Below the pieces are notes generated by a model. The model ran no database searches and was not told the origin of the DNA. It worked only from the letters and a program-made list of their open reading frames with translations. Both the position numbers and the translations under genes were made by a program. Positions 41,872 through 50,982 of a stretch of DNA of 64,000 nt are shown here, in pieces. Source of the stretch: Actinacidiphila bryophytorum (GTDB lineage Bacteria; Actinomycetota; Actinomycetes; Streptomycetales; Streptomycetaceae). Each line of letters starts with the position of its first letter. Within the stretch, counting starts at the first letter, position 1. The DNA lies in NCBI RefSeq assembly GCF_016916835.1, contig NZ_JAFFIX010000020.1, forward strand, positions 84,699 through 148,698, written 5' to 3'.

Positions 41872-42804
41872 GCGGGGTCTGCGGTGTGCGGCGGCCGACG
41901 CGCGGGCGTCGATGGCCGCGCGGTCCGGCATCGAGGTGGAGGCCCCGGGCAGTTCGACGGACAGCGCGGAGGCCGCGGTCGCCCAGCGCAGCGCGTCCGC
42001 GGTGGCCCGGCCCTCGCCGAGGGCCACCGCCAGCGCCCCGACGAAGGTGTCACCGGCCGCGGTGGTGTCCACGACGTCCGCGGTCAGCGCCGGCAGCGTC
42101 AGCAACTCCCGGCCGCGCACCGCGTGCAGGCAGCCCTCGGCGCCCAGCGTGACCACCACCTCAGGTACGGCGTCGAGCAGCGTGCGGGCCGCAGCCCGCG
42201 GGTCGCGCTCGCCGCTGAGCGCGGCGGCCTCGTGCTCGTTGGGCACCAACAGGTCGGTGACGGCGAGCAGTTCGTCCGGCAGCGGCTGCACGGGCGCGGG
42301 GGTCAGGACGGTCCGCACACCGCGCGCCCTGGCCGCCCGCGCCCCGGCGAGCACACCGGCCAGCGGGAGTTCGAGCTGCAGCAGCAGCGCACCGGCCGCG
42401 CCGATCACCGCCTCGTCCTGCGGTGCCAGCTCCGTCACCGTGCCGTTGGCGCCCGGCACCACCACGATCGCGTTGTGCCCCTCGCCGTCCACCACGATCT
42501 GCGCGATGCCGCTGGGACCCGGTGCCGTACGCAGCCGCTCCGTGCCCACGCCCGCGCCCTCCAGCGCGGCACGCAGCCGGCGGCCGAAGTCGTCGTCGCC
42601 GACGGCGCCGATCATCGCGACCGCACCGCCCGCCCGCGCGGCGGCGATCGCCTGGTTGGCACCCTTGCCGCCCGCCACGGTGCGGAACGACTGCCCGGTC
42701 ACCGTCTCGCCGCGGGACGGCGCCTTCTCGACGTAGGCGACCAGGTCCATGTTGGCGCTGCCCAGGACCGCGATCCCGGGCGGGCGCACGGGTGTTGCTG
42801 TCAT
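41869..42804 (-). CDS. rbsK: Ribokinase (PfkB family)
   Basis: A 311-residue sugar kinase that phosphorylates D-ribose at O5 with ATP. N-terminal signature VLGSANMDLVAYV, substrate Gly pair in TVAGGKGANQAIAAARAGG, ATP and catalytic signature DTTAAGDTFVGALAVALGEG with the base Asp. These match ribokinase better than fructokinase or adenosine kinase. The ATG shares one base with the stop of the ADP-ribosylglycohydrolase upstream (TGATG), so ribose (or a ribose analogue) released by that enzyme is the obvious substrate. Directly upstream of the CoA-transferase gene in the same operon. Confidence 0.92.
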   Translation of the reverse strand: MTATPVRPPGIAVLGSANMDLVAYVEKAPSRGETVTGQSFRTVAGGKGANQAIAAARAGGAVAMIGAVGDDDFGRRLRAALEGAGVGTERLRTAPGPSGIAQIVVDGEGHNAIVVVPGANGTVTELAPQDEAVIGAAGALLLQLELPLAGVLAGARAARARGVRTVLTPAPVQPLPDELLAVTDLLVPNEHEAAALSGERDPRAAARTLLDAVPEVVVTLGAEGCLHAVRGRELLTLPALTADVVDTTAAGDTFVGALAVALGEGRATADALRWATAASALSVELPGASTSMPDRAAIDARASAAAHRRPR

Positions 42805-44420
42805 CAGGTGCCTTCCTGCGGGAGCAGCGCGACCTGTGCGGTGCGCCGTGCGAGCGTGTCGAAGCCGATGCCGTCCAGGCCGCCGACCGTGGTCGCCAGC
42901 CGGTTCCTCAGCGGCTCGGTCCACCGGCTGGGCAGCGCGGCGGGCGAACCCGCGAGCAGCCCCGCCACGGAACCGGCCGTCGCCCCGTTCGAGTCGGTGT
43001 CCCAACCCCCGGACACCACACGGGTGATGGACCCGGAGAAGTCGCCGTCCGCATGGGTCAGCGCGGCGGCCAGCAGACTCGCGTTGGGCAGCACGTGCAC
43101 CCAGTGGTGGTCGCCGTAGGCGGCGTGCAGCGTGTCCACCACGTCGGCGAACCCCGCGGCCGTACGCGTCCGCTCGCCCCGGGCCGTGTCCCTGCCGAAG
43201 CGCACCGCCCGGGCGAGCCGCGACCGGCTCGGGACCACCGCGAGGCCCGCGGCCAGGCAGCCGTGGACGTCGCGGTCGCCGCCCGCCGCGGCGGCGACCA
43301 TCGCCGCCGCGAACATCGCCCCGTACACCCCGTTGGCGGTGTGCGTCAGCACCGCGTCCCGCCACACCTGGTCCGCTGCGGCCCGCGGGTCGCCGGGATG
43401 CGTCAAGCCGTGCACGTCCGCCCTGATCAGCGCGCCGATCCACTCGCGGAAGGGGTTGCGCAGGGCCGCGGTGTGCGGCGGCTCCACCCCGTCCAGCAGA
43501 TTGCGGTACGCCACCCGCTCGGCGGTGAAGGTGCGCCCGGCGGGCAGTTCCTCCAGCCACAGCCGCGCCACGTCGGCGGTGGTGAAGCCGTGGCCGTGCG
43601 CCTCCAGCAGCAGCAGCCCGAGCAGCGGGTAGTTGAGGTCGTCGTCCTCGGGCATCCCGCTGATGTTCTCGGCCAGCGAGGTGCCCGCGCTCCGCCGGTT
43701 CCACGGGTGCCGTGCGGCGGTGCCCGGGTCGAGCCCCTTCTGCGTGAACCATCCGTCCAGCGGCCAGTTGCCCGTGCCGCGGGCGATCTCCCTGATGCCT
43801 TCCAGCGGGAGCTTCTCCACCGGCTTGCCGAGCAGGCACCCGGCGGCCCGGCCGAGCCACGCGGCTTCCAGCCGGGTGGCGAGGGCGCTGCGGGCGTTCC
43901 CTGCGTCCCTGCGGGTCCCGTCGGGCTCCCGGTGCGGGCCGTCCCCGTCCGAAGGGGGCTGCTCCACTCGTGCCGGACCGCCGGCCGGTGGCGGGCCGGT
44001 CGCGCCGCTCCCCGCGTCCCTTCGGGGCGCCCCCTTCCGCGGATCCGGGTGATCGGGGGCCGGGTGACCGCGCGTGTCCGGCGCACGCCCGGCTGCGCCC
44101 TGTCCGCCCCCCGCTGCGGTCCCCCACGCCGGGGCGAGGGCGTGGATCGCGGCGAGGTCCGTCGGCTCGGCATCGGCCAACGGGCTGGGGACCGCGTCGA
44201 GTTCGGCGAGCAGCGACTCGGCCAGCGCGCGCAGGGCGGGGTCGGCGGGGCCGGGGGAGGCGCCCGCGCGTGCCGGGGCGAGACGGCCGCCCGCCGACAG
44301 CCAGCGGTCGCGTACCCCCGACGGGTCGCGGCCGTCCTGCACCGCCTGCTGCAGCTCGTGCCCGATCAGGTCCTCCGGCTGCACCCAGGTCAGCCGCAGC
44401 CCGGCAGCCGCCGGCGTCAT
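42804..44420 (-). CDS. ADP-ribosylglycohydrolase family protein, paralogue 1
   Basis: A 538-residue protein. The first 180 residues are an unrelated extension with a helical start (LRLTWVQPEDLIGHELQQAV) and a Pro/Gly/Arg linker. The all-alpha ARH domain starts near LATRLEAAWLGRAAGCLLGK. Dinuclear metal ligands are likely in MPEDDDLNYPLLGLLLLEA (PEDDD where the family usually has TDDT) and in SGGWDTDSNGATAGSVAGLL. The family cleaves N- or O-glycosidic bonds to ribose (ADP-ribosyl-arginine, -serine, O-acetyl-ADP-ribose). Start in ATGA overlap with paralogue 2, stop in TGATG overlap with ribokinase. Confidence 0.9.
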   Translation of the reverse strand: MTPAAAGLRLTWVQPEDLIGHELQQAVQDGRDPSGVRDRWLSAGGRLAPARAGASPGPADPALRALAESLLAELDAVPSPLADAEPTDLAAIHALAPAWGTAAGGGQGAAGRAPDTRGHPAPDHPDPRKGAPRRDAGSGATGPPPAGGPARVEQPPSDGDGPHREPDGTRRDAGNARSALATRLEAAWLGRAAGCLLGKPVEKLPLEGIREIARGTGNWPLDGWFTQKGLDPGTAARHPWNRRSAGTSLAENISGMPEDDDLNYPLLGLLLLEAHGHGFTTADVARLWLEELPAGRTFTAERVAYRNLLDGVEPPHTAALRNPFREWIGALIRADVHGLTHPGDPRAAADQVWRDAVLTHTANGVYGAMFAAAMVAAAAGGDRDVHGCLAAGLAVVPSRSRLARAVRFGRDTARGERTRTAAGFADVVDTLHAAYGDHHWVHVLPNASLLAAALTHADGDFSGSITRVVSGGWDTDSNGATAGSVAGLLAGSPAALPSRWTEPLRNRLATTVGGLDGIGFDTLARRTAQVALLPQEGT

Positions 44421-45562
44421 CGCACCCCCGCAAGCGCCGTGAAAGCCGCCTCGTGGCTACGGCGGCGCTCGGTGTCCAGGGCGAAGACCTCCCGTGTGAC
44501 GGCGGCCAGTTCGCCTGCGGGACCGTACAGGTCGAGCCGGCTGGCCCGGCCCACCTCGGCGCTCCACTCAGCGGGCACCGCGCCGGTGCCGCCGAGCACC
44601 CCGGCGAGCGCACCGCTCATCGTGGCGATCGAGTCGCAGTCCCGCCCGTAGTTCACGCTGCCGAGCACCGCCGGTGTGTAGTCGCCGCCGGCGACCAGCA
44701 ACATCCCGAGCGCGACCGGCAGTTCCTCGATGGCGTGCAGCCGCGACGGCCGCCGCGCGCCCAGCGAGGGTTCGCGGTAGCGCGGCCCGACGGTGTCGAA
44801 GGGCGCGACCGCCTCGCGCAGCGGACCCAGCGCCGCCTCCCAGTCCGCGCACGACGCGGCCCGCTCGCACACCGCCTCGATCGCCGCGCGCGTACCGTCC
44901 TTGGCCACGGCGAGGGCCGCCTCCACCACGCTCGCCGCATCGGCACCCGGCAGGAAGGCCGCCGCCACGGCCGCGGCGAAGACCCCCGCGGCCTCGCGCC
45001 CGTACGACGACTGGTGCGGTGCCGCCACCTCCAGCGCCTCCGCGTAAGCCGCCGCGGGATTGCCCGCGTTGACCACCCCCACCGGCGCCATGTACATCGC
45101 AGCACCGCAGTTGACGATGTTGCCGACGCCCGCCTCCCGGGGGTCCACGTGGCCGTAGTGCAGCCGGGCCACGATCCACTTCTCGGCCAGGAAGATCCGT
45201 TGCAACGGCAGCGCCTCCGCCTCCAGTTCCGGTATCCACCGGGGCGTGGAAATCAGGTCGGGCACCAGGTGCTCGGCGATGCTGTACGCGTCCAGGTGGT
45301 CGCGCACCTTCCCGTACACACGGACCAGCGCATGCGTCATCAGGGTGTCGTCGGTGACGTGCCCGTCGCCCTTGTGGTAGGGCGCGATGGGCCGCGCGGT
45401 GCGCCAGTCCTCGTGGAAGGGGCCGACGATGCCGCGCACCCGGCCCCCGTGCCGTTCGGCGATCTGCTCCGGCGTCCACCCCTCGACGGGGCCGCCCAGC
45501 GCGTCGCCGACAGCCGCGCCGACCAGGCAGCCGGCGACGCGGTCCTCAAGCGTCAGTTCCAT
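44417..45562 (-). CDS. ADP-ribosylglycohydrolase family protein, paralogue 2
   Basis: A 381-residue single-domain ARH-fold hydrolase without extensions. First metal site in HVTDDTLMTHALVRVYG; second in VNYGRDCDSIATMSGALAGV. Opening EDRVAGCLVGAAVGDALGGP is the classical family start. It is the most canonical of the four and the best candidate for an active glycohydrolase. Its first 17 bp overlap the end of paralogue 3, and its stop overlaps the start of paralogue 1, so the proteins are made in linked amounts. Confidence 0.92.
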   Translation of the reverse strand: MELTLEDRVAGCLVGAAVGDALGGPVEGWTPEQIAERHGGRVRGIVGPFHEDWRTARPIAPYHKGDGHVTDDTLMTHALVRVYGKVRDHLDAYSIAEHLVPDLISTPRWIPELEAEALPLQRIFLAEKWIVARLHYGHVDPREAGVGNIVNCGAAMYMAPVGVVNAGNPAAAYAEALEVAAPHQSSYGREAAGVFAAAVAAAFLPGADAASVVEAALAVAKDGTRAAIEAVCERAASCADWEAALGPLREAVAPFDTVGPRYREPSLGARRPSRLHAIEELPVALGMLLVAGGDYTPAVLGSVNYGRDCDSIATMSGALAGVLGGTGAVPAEWSAEVGRASRLDLYGPAGELAAVTREVFALDTERRRSHEAAFTALAGVR

Positions 45563-47507
45563 GGATTCCGAGTCCTTCCCTGCCGGCGACAGCCGGCTCC
45601 GCGGCCGTGAGCCGGCCGGCCAACTCCACGAGGTCGAGACCGGCAAGCCGCGGCAGCGCGCAGCCGGCCAGGGTCCTGCACGCCGCCCGCCACGAGGCGG
45701 GCAGCGAACGGGCGCCGCCCAGCGCCCCGGACAGCGCCCCCGCCAGCGCGGGCGCGGAGTCCGCGACCCGCGACAGGCACGCGGCGGCGGGCACCGCCTC
45801 CGCCACGGCCCCGTCACCGGCCAGCACCAGCGCCAAGGCCACCGGTACGGTGTCGGCGGCGGCGATGCCGTAGCTGTAGACGTGGTCGATGATCTGGTGC
45901 TCCAGCAGCGGGATCAGGCCGAACGCCCGCCCCGGGCCGCGGCCGCCCGCCGCCCGTGCCGCCCGGGCCAGCGCCACCGCGTGCTCCGCATTGCGCGCGA
46001 TCTCAGAACCCGGCGGCAACTGCTCCAGGGCCGCCGCCACGCAGTCCTCCGTCGGCCCGCCCGCAAGCGCCAGCGCGACCGCCGCGGCCATCGCACGGGC
46101 GCCGTGCACGCCGTCCCCGTCCTGCGTGTAACGGGCGTCGTACTCGGCCAGGTCGGCCGCGGCAGCCGGGTCGCCGGGGTGGACGACGGCCAGCACGCAG
46201 GCCCGGCCGCAGGCGGCGTCGTCGAAGAAGTGCGGGTTGTCGTGCCCGGTGGCCGGCGGGCGCAGGCCGGTGGCGAGATTGCCCAGGCCCGCGCGCACCG
46301 AGATACGCGCCCGCAGCGGGATCACCGCCGACTCGACCTCGGGCGCGCGGGCCGCCGCCGAGGAGATCTCGGCGGCGAGCGACATCCACGCCAGGTCCAC
46401 CGCGGCCCGTACCCTGCGGTCCCGGGTGAGGTCGCTGAGCAGCGCCCCGCGCGAGGCGAGCACCGCCTCCGCGGTGAAGGCCGCCCACTCGGCGTCGTCG
46501 GATGGGCCGAGCCGCAGCGGCTCCGGCGGCTGGTTGAGGGCGATCGGCACGGGCAGGGTCGTCGTCTCGTTCTGCTCGGCGAAGGTGTCCAGCTCACGCG
46601 TCAGCCGGCGCGTCCACTCGGGCATCCGCGCGGCCCGGTGCCGCGCCGCCGGCCACCCCGCGGCATCCCCCGCGGCCAGCCCGAGCAGCATCCCCTCGAC
46701 CCGCCCACGGCTCCCACCGCCGTCCGCCGGCGGCAGCGCGCCGCCAGAGCGCTCCCCGGTCGCGTCCCCGCCGGCCCCCGCCCTGCCCACGGCGACCGGT
46801 CCCCCAGCCGCATCCCCCCGCGCAGAAGGCACGGCCTGCACAGCGTCGGCACCCGCACCCCGCCCGATAGCCGCCTGCACCGCGGCACCGCCGACACGCT
46901 GAGCCTGCCCGCGCGCCTCCGCACCGCTCCGCGGACGCGTCCGCCCCGAGCCGAGCCCCCGGCTCCCGGCGCCTCCGCCCTGCGGCTGCCCCGGGGCGCC
47001 GGGCGGCGACGGGCGTGTTGCGCCCTCGACTGCCCGCGCTGTGGTCCGGTCCGGGCGGTTGCCGCCGGGCGGGGGCTGCGCTGCCGCGTCGTGGGTGTTC
47101 CGCGGGGCTGCGGGCTCGTCAGTTGCCTGCGGCTGTGGGTGGGCCGGGCGGTCGACACCAGCCTGCGGTTGTGCTGCCGCGTTGTGCGTTTTTCGCGGGG
47201 CTGCGGGCTCGTCAGTTGCCTGCGGCTGTGGGTGGGCCGGGCGGTCGACACGGGCCTGCGGTTGTGCTGCCGCGTTGTGCGTTTTTCGCGGGACTGCCGG
47301 CCCGTCAGCTGCCCGTCGGCCGCGTTGGGCCGGGCGGTCGGCCGCTGTCTGCGGGTGTGCCGTCGGCTCGGTGGTCGTGCGCGGGCCGGGGTGGGGGGCA
47401 TCGGCGGTCGGAGTGGCGGTCTGGGCAGACCGGCCCGGTGGCTGCCGTGTCAGCTCGTCCGCCGGGGTCGGGCGCGGGCCGTACGCCGGGGGCTGGTTCG
47501 GGGTCAT
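45546..47507 (-). CDS. ADP-ribosylglycohydrolase family protein, paralogue 3, degenerate site
   Basis: A 653-residue protein in two parts. Residues 1-268 are low-complexity, rich in Pro, Ala, Gln and Arg, with 31-residue repeats (RKTHNAAAQPQA, then VDRPAHPQPQATDEPAAP). Residues 269-653 are an ARH domain opening GRVEGMLLGLAAGDAAGWP. The first metal site is present (GPSDDAEWAAFTAEAVLA), but the second has become CLSRVADSAPALAGALSG, losing the first Asp of the DxD pair seen in its three neighbours. It may bind one metal only, be inactive, or act as a scaffold. ATGA overlap with paralogue 4. Confidence 0.82.
   Translation of the reverse strand: MTPNQPPAYGPRPTPADELTRQPPGRSAQTATPTADAPHPGPRTTTEPTAHPQTAADRPAQRGRRAADGPAVPRKTHNAAAQPQARVDRPAHPQPQATDEPAAPRKTHNAAAQPQAGVDRPAHPQPQATDEPAAPRNTHDAAAQPPPGGNRPDRTTARAVEGATRPSPPGAPGQPQGGGAGSRGLGSGRTRPRSGAEARGQAQRVGGAAVQAAIGRGAGADAVQAVPSARGDAAGGPVAVGRAGAGGDATGERSGGALPPADGGGSRGRVEGMLLGLAAGDAAGWPAARHRAARMPEWTRRLTRELDTFAEQNETTTLPVPIALNQPPEPLRLGPSDDAEWAAFTAEAVLASRGALLSDLTRDRRVRAAVDLAWMSLAAEISSAAARAPEVESAVIPLRARISVRAGLGNLATGLRPPATGHDNPHFFDDAACGRACVLAVVHPGDPAAAADLAEYDARYTQDGDGVHGARAMAAAVALALAGGPTEDCVAAALEQLPPGSEIARNAEHAVALARAARAAGGRGPGRAFGLIPLLEHQIIDHVYSYGIAAADTVPVALALVLAGDGAVAEAVPAAACLSRVADSAPALAGALSGALGGARSLPASWRAACRTLAGCALPRLAGLDLVELAGRLTAAEPAVAGREGLGIHGTDA
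47056..47375. repeat. 93-bp coding tandem repeat in paralogue 3
   Basis: Two copies (47101-47193 and 47194-47286) differ at only two bases. A diverged third copy follows from 47287, and a partial one precedes. The period is 31 codons, so copy-number change keeps the frame. Near identity of the central copies points to recent duplication. Confidence 0.85.
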
Positions 47508-48592
47508 GAGGCGGCCCGCGCCGGGGTGTCGGGGGAGAGGAGGTCGGCGATGTCGTGGACGTGGTAGCCGGCCATCGCGGGGAGGCAGCTGCCGCGTACC
47601 GCTCTGACGGCGCGTGACCAGCGGGGCGGGATCGCCGACCAGCCGCCGAGTGCGCCGGCCAGCGCACCGGCGACCGCGGCGGTGGTGTCGGCGTCCCTGC
47701 CCATGTTCACCGCGGTGAGCACCGAACCGGTGAAGTCGCCCGCCGCCAAGGCGAAGGCGCCGAAGGCCAGCCCCACCGCCTCGGGCGCCAGGTCCGTCCA
47801 CGGGTAGCCGCCGATGACGACGGCGGCGCGCAGCGCGCGCTCGCGGTCCAGCACCGTCAGGTCGGGGTCCAGCCTGACCCGGCGGGCGACCGTGACCGCC
47901 CGGCGCAGGGACCGCGCCGTCCAGGAGTCCTCTGGCACCACGGACAGCGCGGCGGTGATCACCGCCGCGCAGTCCCCGCCGCCCATCGCCGCCGCGACGC
48001 CCGCGGCGACGGCCTGCCCGCCGTAGATGCCCTCGCCCTCGTGGCTGACCGTGCCGTCGATGGCGACCAGCCGGGCCGCCTCGCCCGGGCGCCCCGCGGC
48101 GAAGACCCCGCAGGGCGTGGCGCGCATCGCCAGCCCGTCGCTCCAGGTGTGCCGGTGCTGTGCGGTGATCGGCGAGGCGAGGCCGCGGCGCAGGTTCTCC
48201 AGCGTGCCGCGCTCGCTGAAACCCGCGCCTTTGAAGGGGCCTTCGTCGCGGTCGGCGATCCACACGTGCCAGGCGGTCTCGACGTCGCCCGGGGTGAGGG
48301 CGGAACCGTGCCTGGCCAGCAGCAGCCCGGACAGGATGGCGTATTCGGTGTCGTCGGTGCCTGCCGGGTCGTCGGTGACGAAGTCCTCGATACGGCCCCA
48401 GCGTTTGCGGATGGCAGACGGTTTCATGTTCTCGGCGGGCGCCCCGAGCGCGTCACCGACGGCGAGGCCGGTGAGGGCGCCGCGTGCGTGGTCGCGCGGT
48501 GAGCCGGGGGCGGGGGCGGGAAGGCGGGTGCCGTGCGGCGGCGGGGTCAGATATGGGCCGGAGGTGTCGGGTGAGGCGGGAGTTGTGCTCAT
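47504..48592 (-). CDS. ADP-ribosylglycohydrolase family protein, paralogue 4
   Basis: A 362-residue ARH-fold hydrolase. After a 35-residue Pro-rich tail the domain opens RGALTGLAVGDALGAPAENM. Metal sites are in AGTDDTEYAILSGLLLARHG and NMGRDADTTAAVAGALAGAL, both canonical. First of the four paralogues in transcription order, 144 bp after the binding-protein gene; that gap may hold an internal promoter, though I see no convincing hexamers. AGGA lies 11 nt before the ATG. Its stop overlaps the start of paralogue 3 by 4 nt. Confidence 0.92.
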   Translation of the reverse strand: MSTTPASPDTSGPYLTPPPHGTRLPAPAPGSPRDHARGALTGLAVGDALGAPAENMKPSAIRKRWGRIEDFVTDDPAGTDDTEYAILSGLLLARHGSALTPGDVETAWHVWIADRDEGPFKGAGFSERGTLENLRRGLASPITAQHRHTWSDGLAMRATPCGVFAAGRPGEAARLVAIDGTVSHEGEGIYGGQAVAAGVAAAMGGGDCAAVITAALSVVPEDSWTARSLRRAVTVARRVRLDPDLTVLDRERALRAAVVIGGYPWTDLAPEAVGLAFGAFALAAGDFTGSVLTAVNMGRDADTTAAVAGALAGALGGWSAIPPRWSRAVRAVRGSCLPAMAGYHVHDIADLLSPDTPARAAS

Positions 48593-48736
48593 GCCGTGCC
48601 ATTTCCTGGTGAGTCCTGCTGTGTGGTGCGTGCGTCCGCCGTGCTCCTGCCGCGCGTGGCGGCGGTCGCGGGCGCGATGGGGGGCGGTGGGTGAGTGCGG
48701 GCATGGCGGTGGTGGCTCCTTCCTCGCCGGGGGCTG

Positions 48737-50056
48737 TCAGGTGCGGTAGCGGTCGAAGACCCGGTTTCCGTCGCGTACGAGCTTCTTGCGCAGCGAGTCC
48801 AGGCCGATGGCGCCGCTGAAGTACTGCTGGAGCGCGGGGGTGGCGACCTTGTCCGACCACTCGGGATAGCCGCGCCGGCCCAGCGCGGGGGAGGCCACCA
48901 GGTGGGCGGCCACCGACATCCCGGTGCTCCAGCCGAGCTTGTCCGTGGTCAGTGCCGGGTCGCGCAGCGCGTCCGTGCCGGTCGGGGCCATCCAGTCGCC
49001 CTCGGCCAGCTCCACCAGGTGGTCGGTCTGCGTCATGAAGCCGATGAAGGCCGCGGCCTGCGCCTGGTGCTTGCAGTCCTCGGCCACCGACAGGGTCTGC
49101 GGGCTGACGCCCTGCGCGCGCCCGCCGTCGGGGGCGCCGGCGCCGACCGGCAGCGGCAGCGTGACCCAGTCGAAGTGCGCGGGTGCCTGCTGCTGGACCT
49201 GCTGCCGGTAGGACAGGTTGAGCGGCAGCATCGCGTAGCGCCCGGCGAAGAAGCCGGGCAGGGTGTCGCCGCCGCTCATGCCCAGCGCGCCGGCCGGTGC
49301 CGACTTGTCGGTGCCGACCTGCCGGCGCACCATCTCGGCGAAGGCGGAGTCGGCCTGCTCCAGGCGGACTTGTGTGCCGCCGTCGTCCTTGCGGTAGAGG
49401 ATGCGCCCGCCGGTGGTCAGCGACAGGTTCAGCGTCACGCTCACCGGTGAACTCATCGGCCAGGCCACGCCGTAGCGTTCGCCCGGCCCGCCGGAGTGCG
49501 ACAGCTCCTTGGCGGCGTCCTCGAACTCCTCCCACGTCCAGGGCCGTTCTGCGGTGGGCAGCGCGATGCCGGCCTCGGCCAGCAGGCTGCGGTTGGCGAT
49601 CAGGACCCGCGGCTCCTGCAGGAAGGGCACGCCGTACAGGCCCTTGCCGAAGCGGGCCATGTCCCATGCGGCGGCGGGGATACGCCCGCGTACGTCCGCG
49701 GGCAGCAGCGGGGTGAGGTCGGCGAGGTAGCCGCCCGAGCCGAAATCGGTGAGGTCGTTGCCCTCGTCGTGGATGATGTCGGGCGCGGCGCCGCCCTCGA
49801 AGGAGGTGAGCAGCTGGTCGTGGACGTCGTCCCAACTGCCCTGCACGTAGCGGACCTGGACCTCGGGGTGCGCGGTGTTCCACTGCGCCACCAGCGCCTT
49901 GTTGGCCTTGACCGACTCCTCCTGCCAGGCCAGCGACAGGAAGTCCAGGGTGGGCACGCCGGACGCGGCCGAAGAGCCGCAGCCGGACAGCACGGCGGCG
50001 GAACCGGCGGCAGCAGCGGTCGCCGCGGCGCCCGCGAGCAGGGTACGGCGGCGCAT
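48737..50056 (-). CDS. Substrate-binding lipoprotein with twin-arginine signal, glycoside operon
   Basis: A 439-residue family 1 solute-binding protein. The signal MRRRTLLAGAAATAAAAGSA, then AVLSGCG, combines an RRRTLL twin-arginine-like motif with lipobox LSGC. It may therefore be exported folded, unlike the Sec-type binding proteins of the other two clusters. It should deliver the operon's unknown substrate to the two permeases encoded just upstream. The ATG shares one base with the permease stop (TGATG). It is followed by the four ARH-family genes. Confidence 0.9.
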   Translation of the reverse strand: MRRRTLLAGAAATAAAAGSAAVLSGCGSSAASGVPTLDFLSLAWQEESVKANKALVAQWNTAHPEVQVRYVQGSWDDVHDQLLTSFEGGAAPDIIHDEGNDLTDFGSGGYLADLTPLLPADVRGRIPAAAWDMARFGKGLYGVPFLQEPRVLIANRSLLAEAGIALPTAERPWTWEEFEDAAKELSHSGGPGERYGVAWPMSSPVSVTLNLSLTTGGRILYRKDDGGTQVRLEQADSAFAEMVRRQVGTDKSAPAGALGMSGGDTLPGFFAGRYAMLPLNLSYRQQVQQQAPAHFDWVTLPLPVGAGAPDGGRAQGVSPQTLSVAEDCKHQAQAAAFIGFMTQTDHLVELAEGDWMAPTGTDALRDPALTTDKLGWSTGMSVAAHLVASPALGRRGYPEWSDKVATPALQQYFSGAIGLDSLRKKLVRDGNRVFDRYRT

Positions 50057-50982
50057 CAGCCCTTCACCGCCCCGGACAGCATGCCGCCCACCAGGCGCTT
50101 TTGCAGCAGCGCGAAGAAGACCAGGCTGGGGATGGTGGCGAGCAGCGAGGCCGCGGCGAGCGGGCCGAGGTCGGCGGCGCCCTCGGCACCGGTGAAGTGG
50201 GTGAGGATCACGGACATCGTCTGCTTCTCCGGCGTCTTGAGCAGGACCAGGGCGAAGAAGAACTCGTTCCAGGCGGTGACGAAGGCGAACATCAAGGTGG
50301 CGACGAGCCCGGGGGCCAGCAGCGGCAGGACCACGCTGCGCAGCGTCCGCAGCCGGCCGCAGCCGTCGATCGCGGCGGCCTCCTCCAGCGAGACCGGCAC
50401 CGCTTTGACGTAGCTCTGCAGCATCCACAGCACGAAGGGCAGCGTCCACACCACGTAAACGACGACCAGGCCGGGCCGGGAGTCGATCAGGTGCAGATTT
50501 TTGAGCACCATGAACAACGGGATGATGATCAGCACCAGCGGGAACATCTGGCTGACCAGGATCCACCCCGTCCCCGCGCGGCTGACCGCGCCCTTGAAGC
50601 GCACCATCGCGTACGCGGCGGGCACCGCGACCACCACCGAGACCAGCGCTGCGGCGCCGGCCACCAGGAGGCTGTTGAGTGCCGCGTGCAGCAGCGGCTG
50701 CTCGTCGAGCGCGGTACGGAAGTTGCCCAGCGTCGGGTGCCGCGGCAACCACGTCGGGTCGACGGACCCCAGCTCCCTGGGCGACTTGAAGGCGGTCGAC
50801 ACCAGCCACAGCAGCGGGAAGGCCAGGAAGACCAGGTAGCACAGCAGGGCTGTGTACTGCATGGCCCGCCCGGTCCGCCCGGTCCGCCCGGCACGGCGGC
50901 GCAGGCCCTGGCGCGGCGTCGGCCGGGGCCGGGGCTGGGGCGCGGCGGCCTCGGGGGCCGGTACGGGGACGGCGGCGCTCAC
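50056..50982 (-). CDS. Carbohydrate ABC transporter permease (MalG-type), glycoside operon
   Basis: A 308-residue permease. A 38-residue Pro/Arg tail precedes six helices, starting YTALLCYLVFLAFPLLWLV. EAA loop: LEEAAAIDGCGRLRTLRSVVLP. GTG start in GTGA overlap with the MalF-type permease. As with the other importers here, no ATPase is encoded nearby. Confidence 0.92.
   Translation of the reverse strand: MSAAVPVPAPEAAAPQPRPRPTPRQGLRRRAGRTGRTGRAMQYTALLCYLVFLAFPLLWLVSTAFKSPRELGSVDPTWLPRHPTLGNFRTALDEQPLLHAALNSLLVAGAAALVSVVVAVPAAYAMVRFKGAVSRAGTGWILVSQMFPLVLIIIPLFMVLKNLHLIDSRPGLVVVYVVWTLPFVLWMLQSYVKAVPVSLEEAAAIDGCGRLRTLRSVVLPLLAPGLVATLMFAFVTAWNEFFFALVLLKTPEKQTMSVILTHFTGAEGAADLGPLAAASLLATIPSLVFFALLQKRLVGGMLSGAVKG

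Noticed and set aside
45387..47567. 726-residue plus-strand frame opposite ARH paralogues
   Set aside because: Shadow frame; its apparent repeats (LRLWVGRAVDT) are just the antisense reading of the 93-bp coding repeat.
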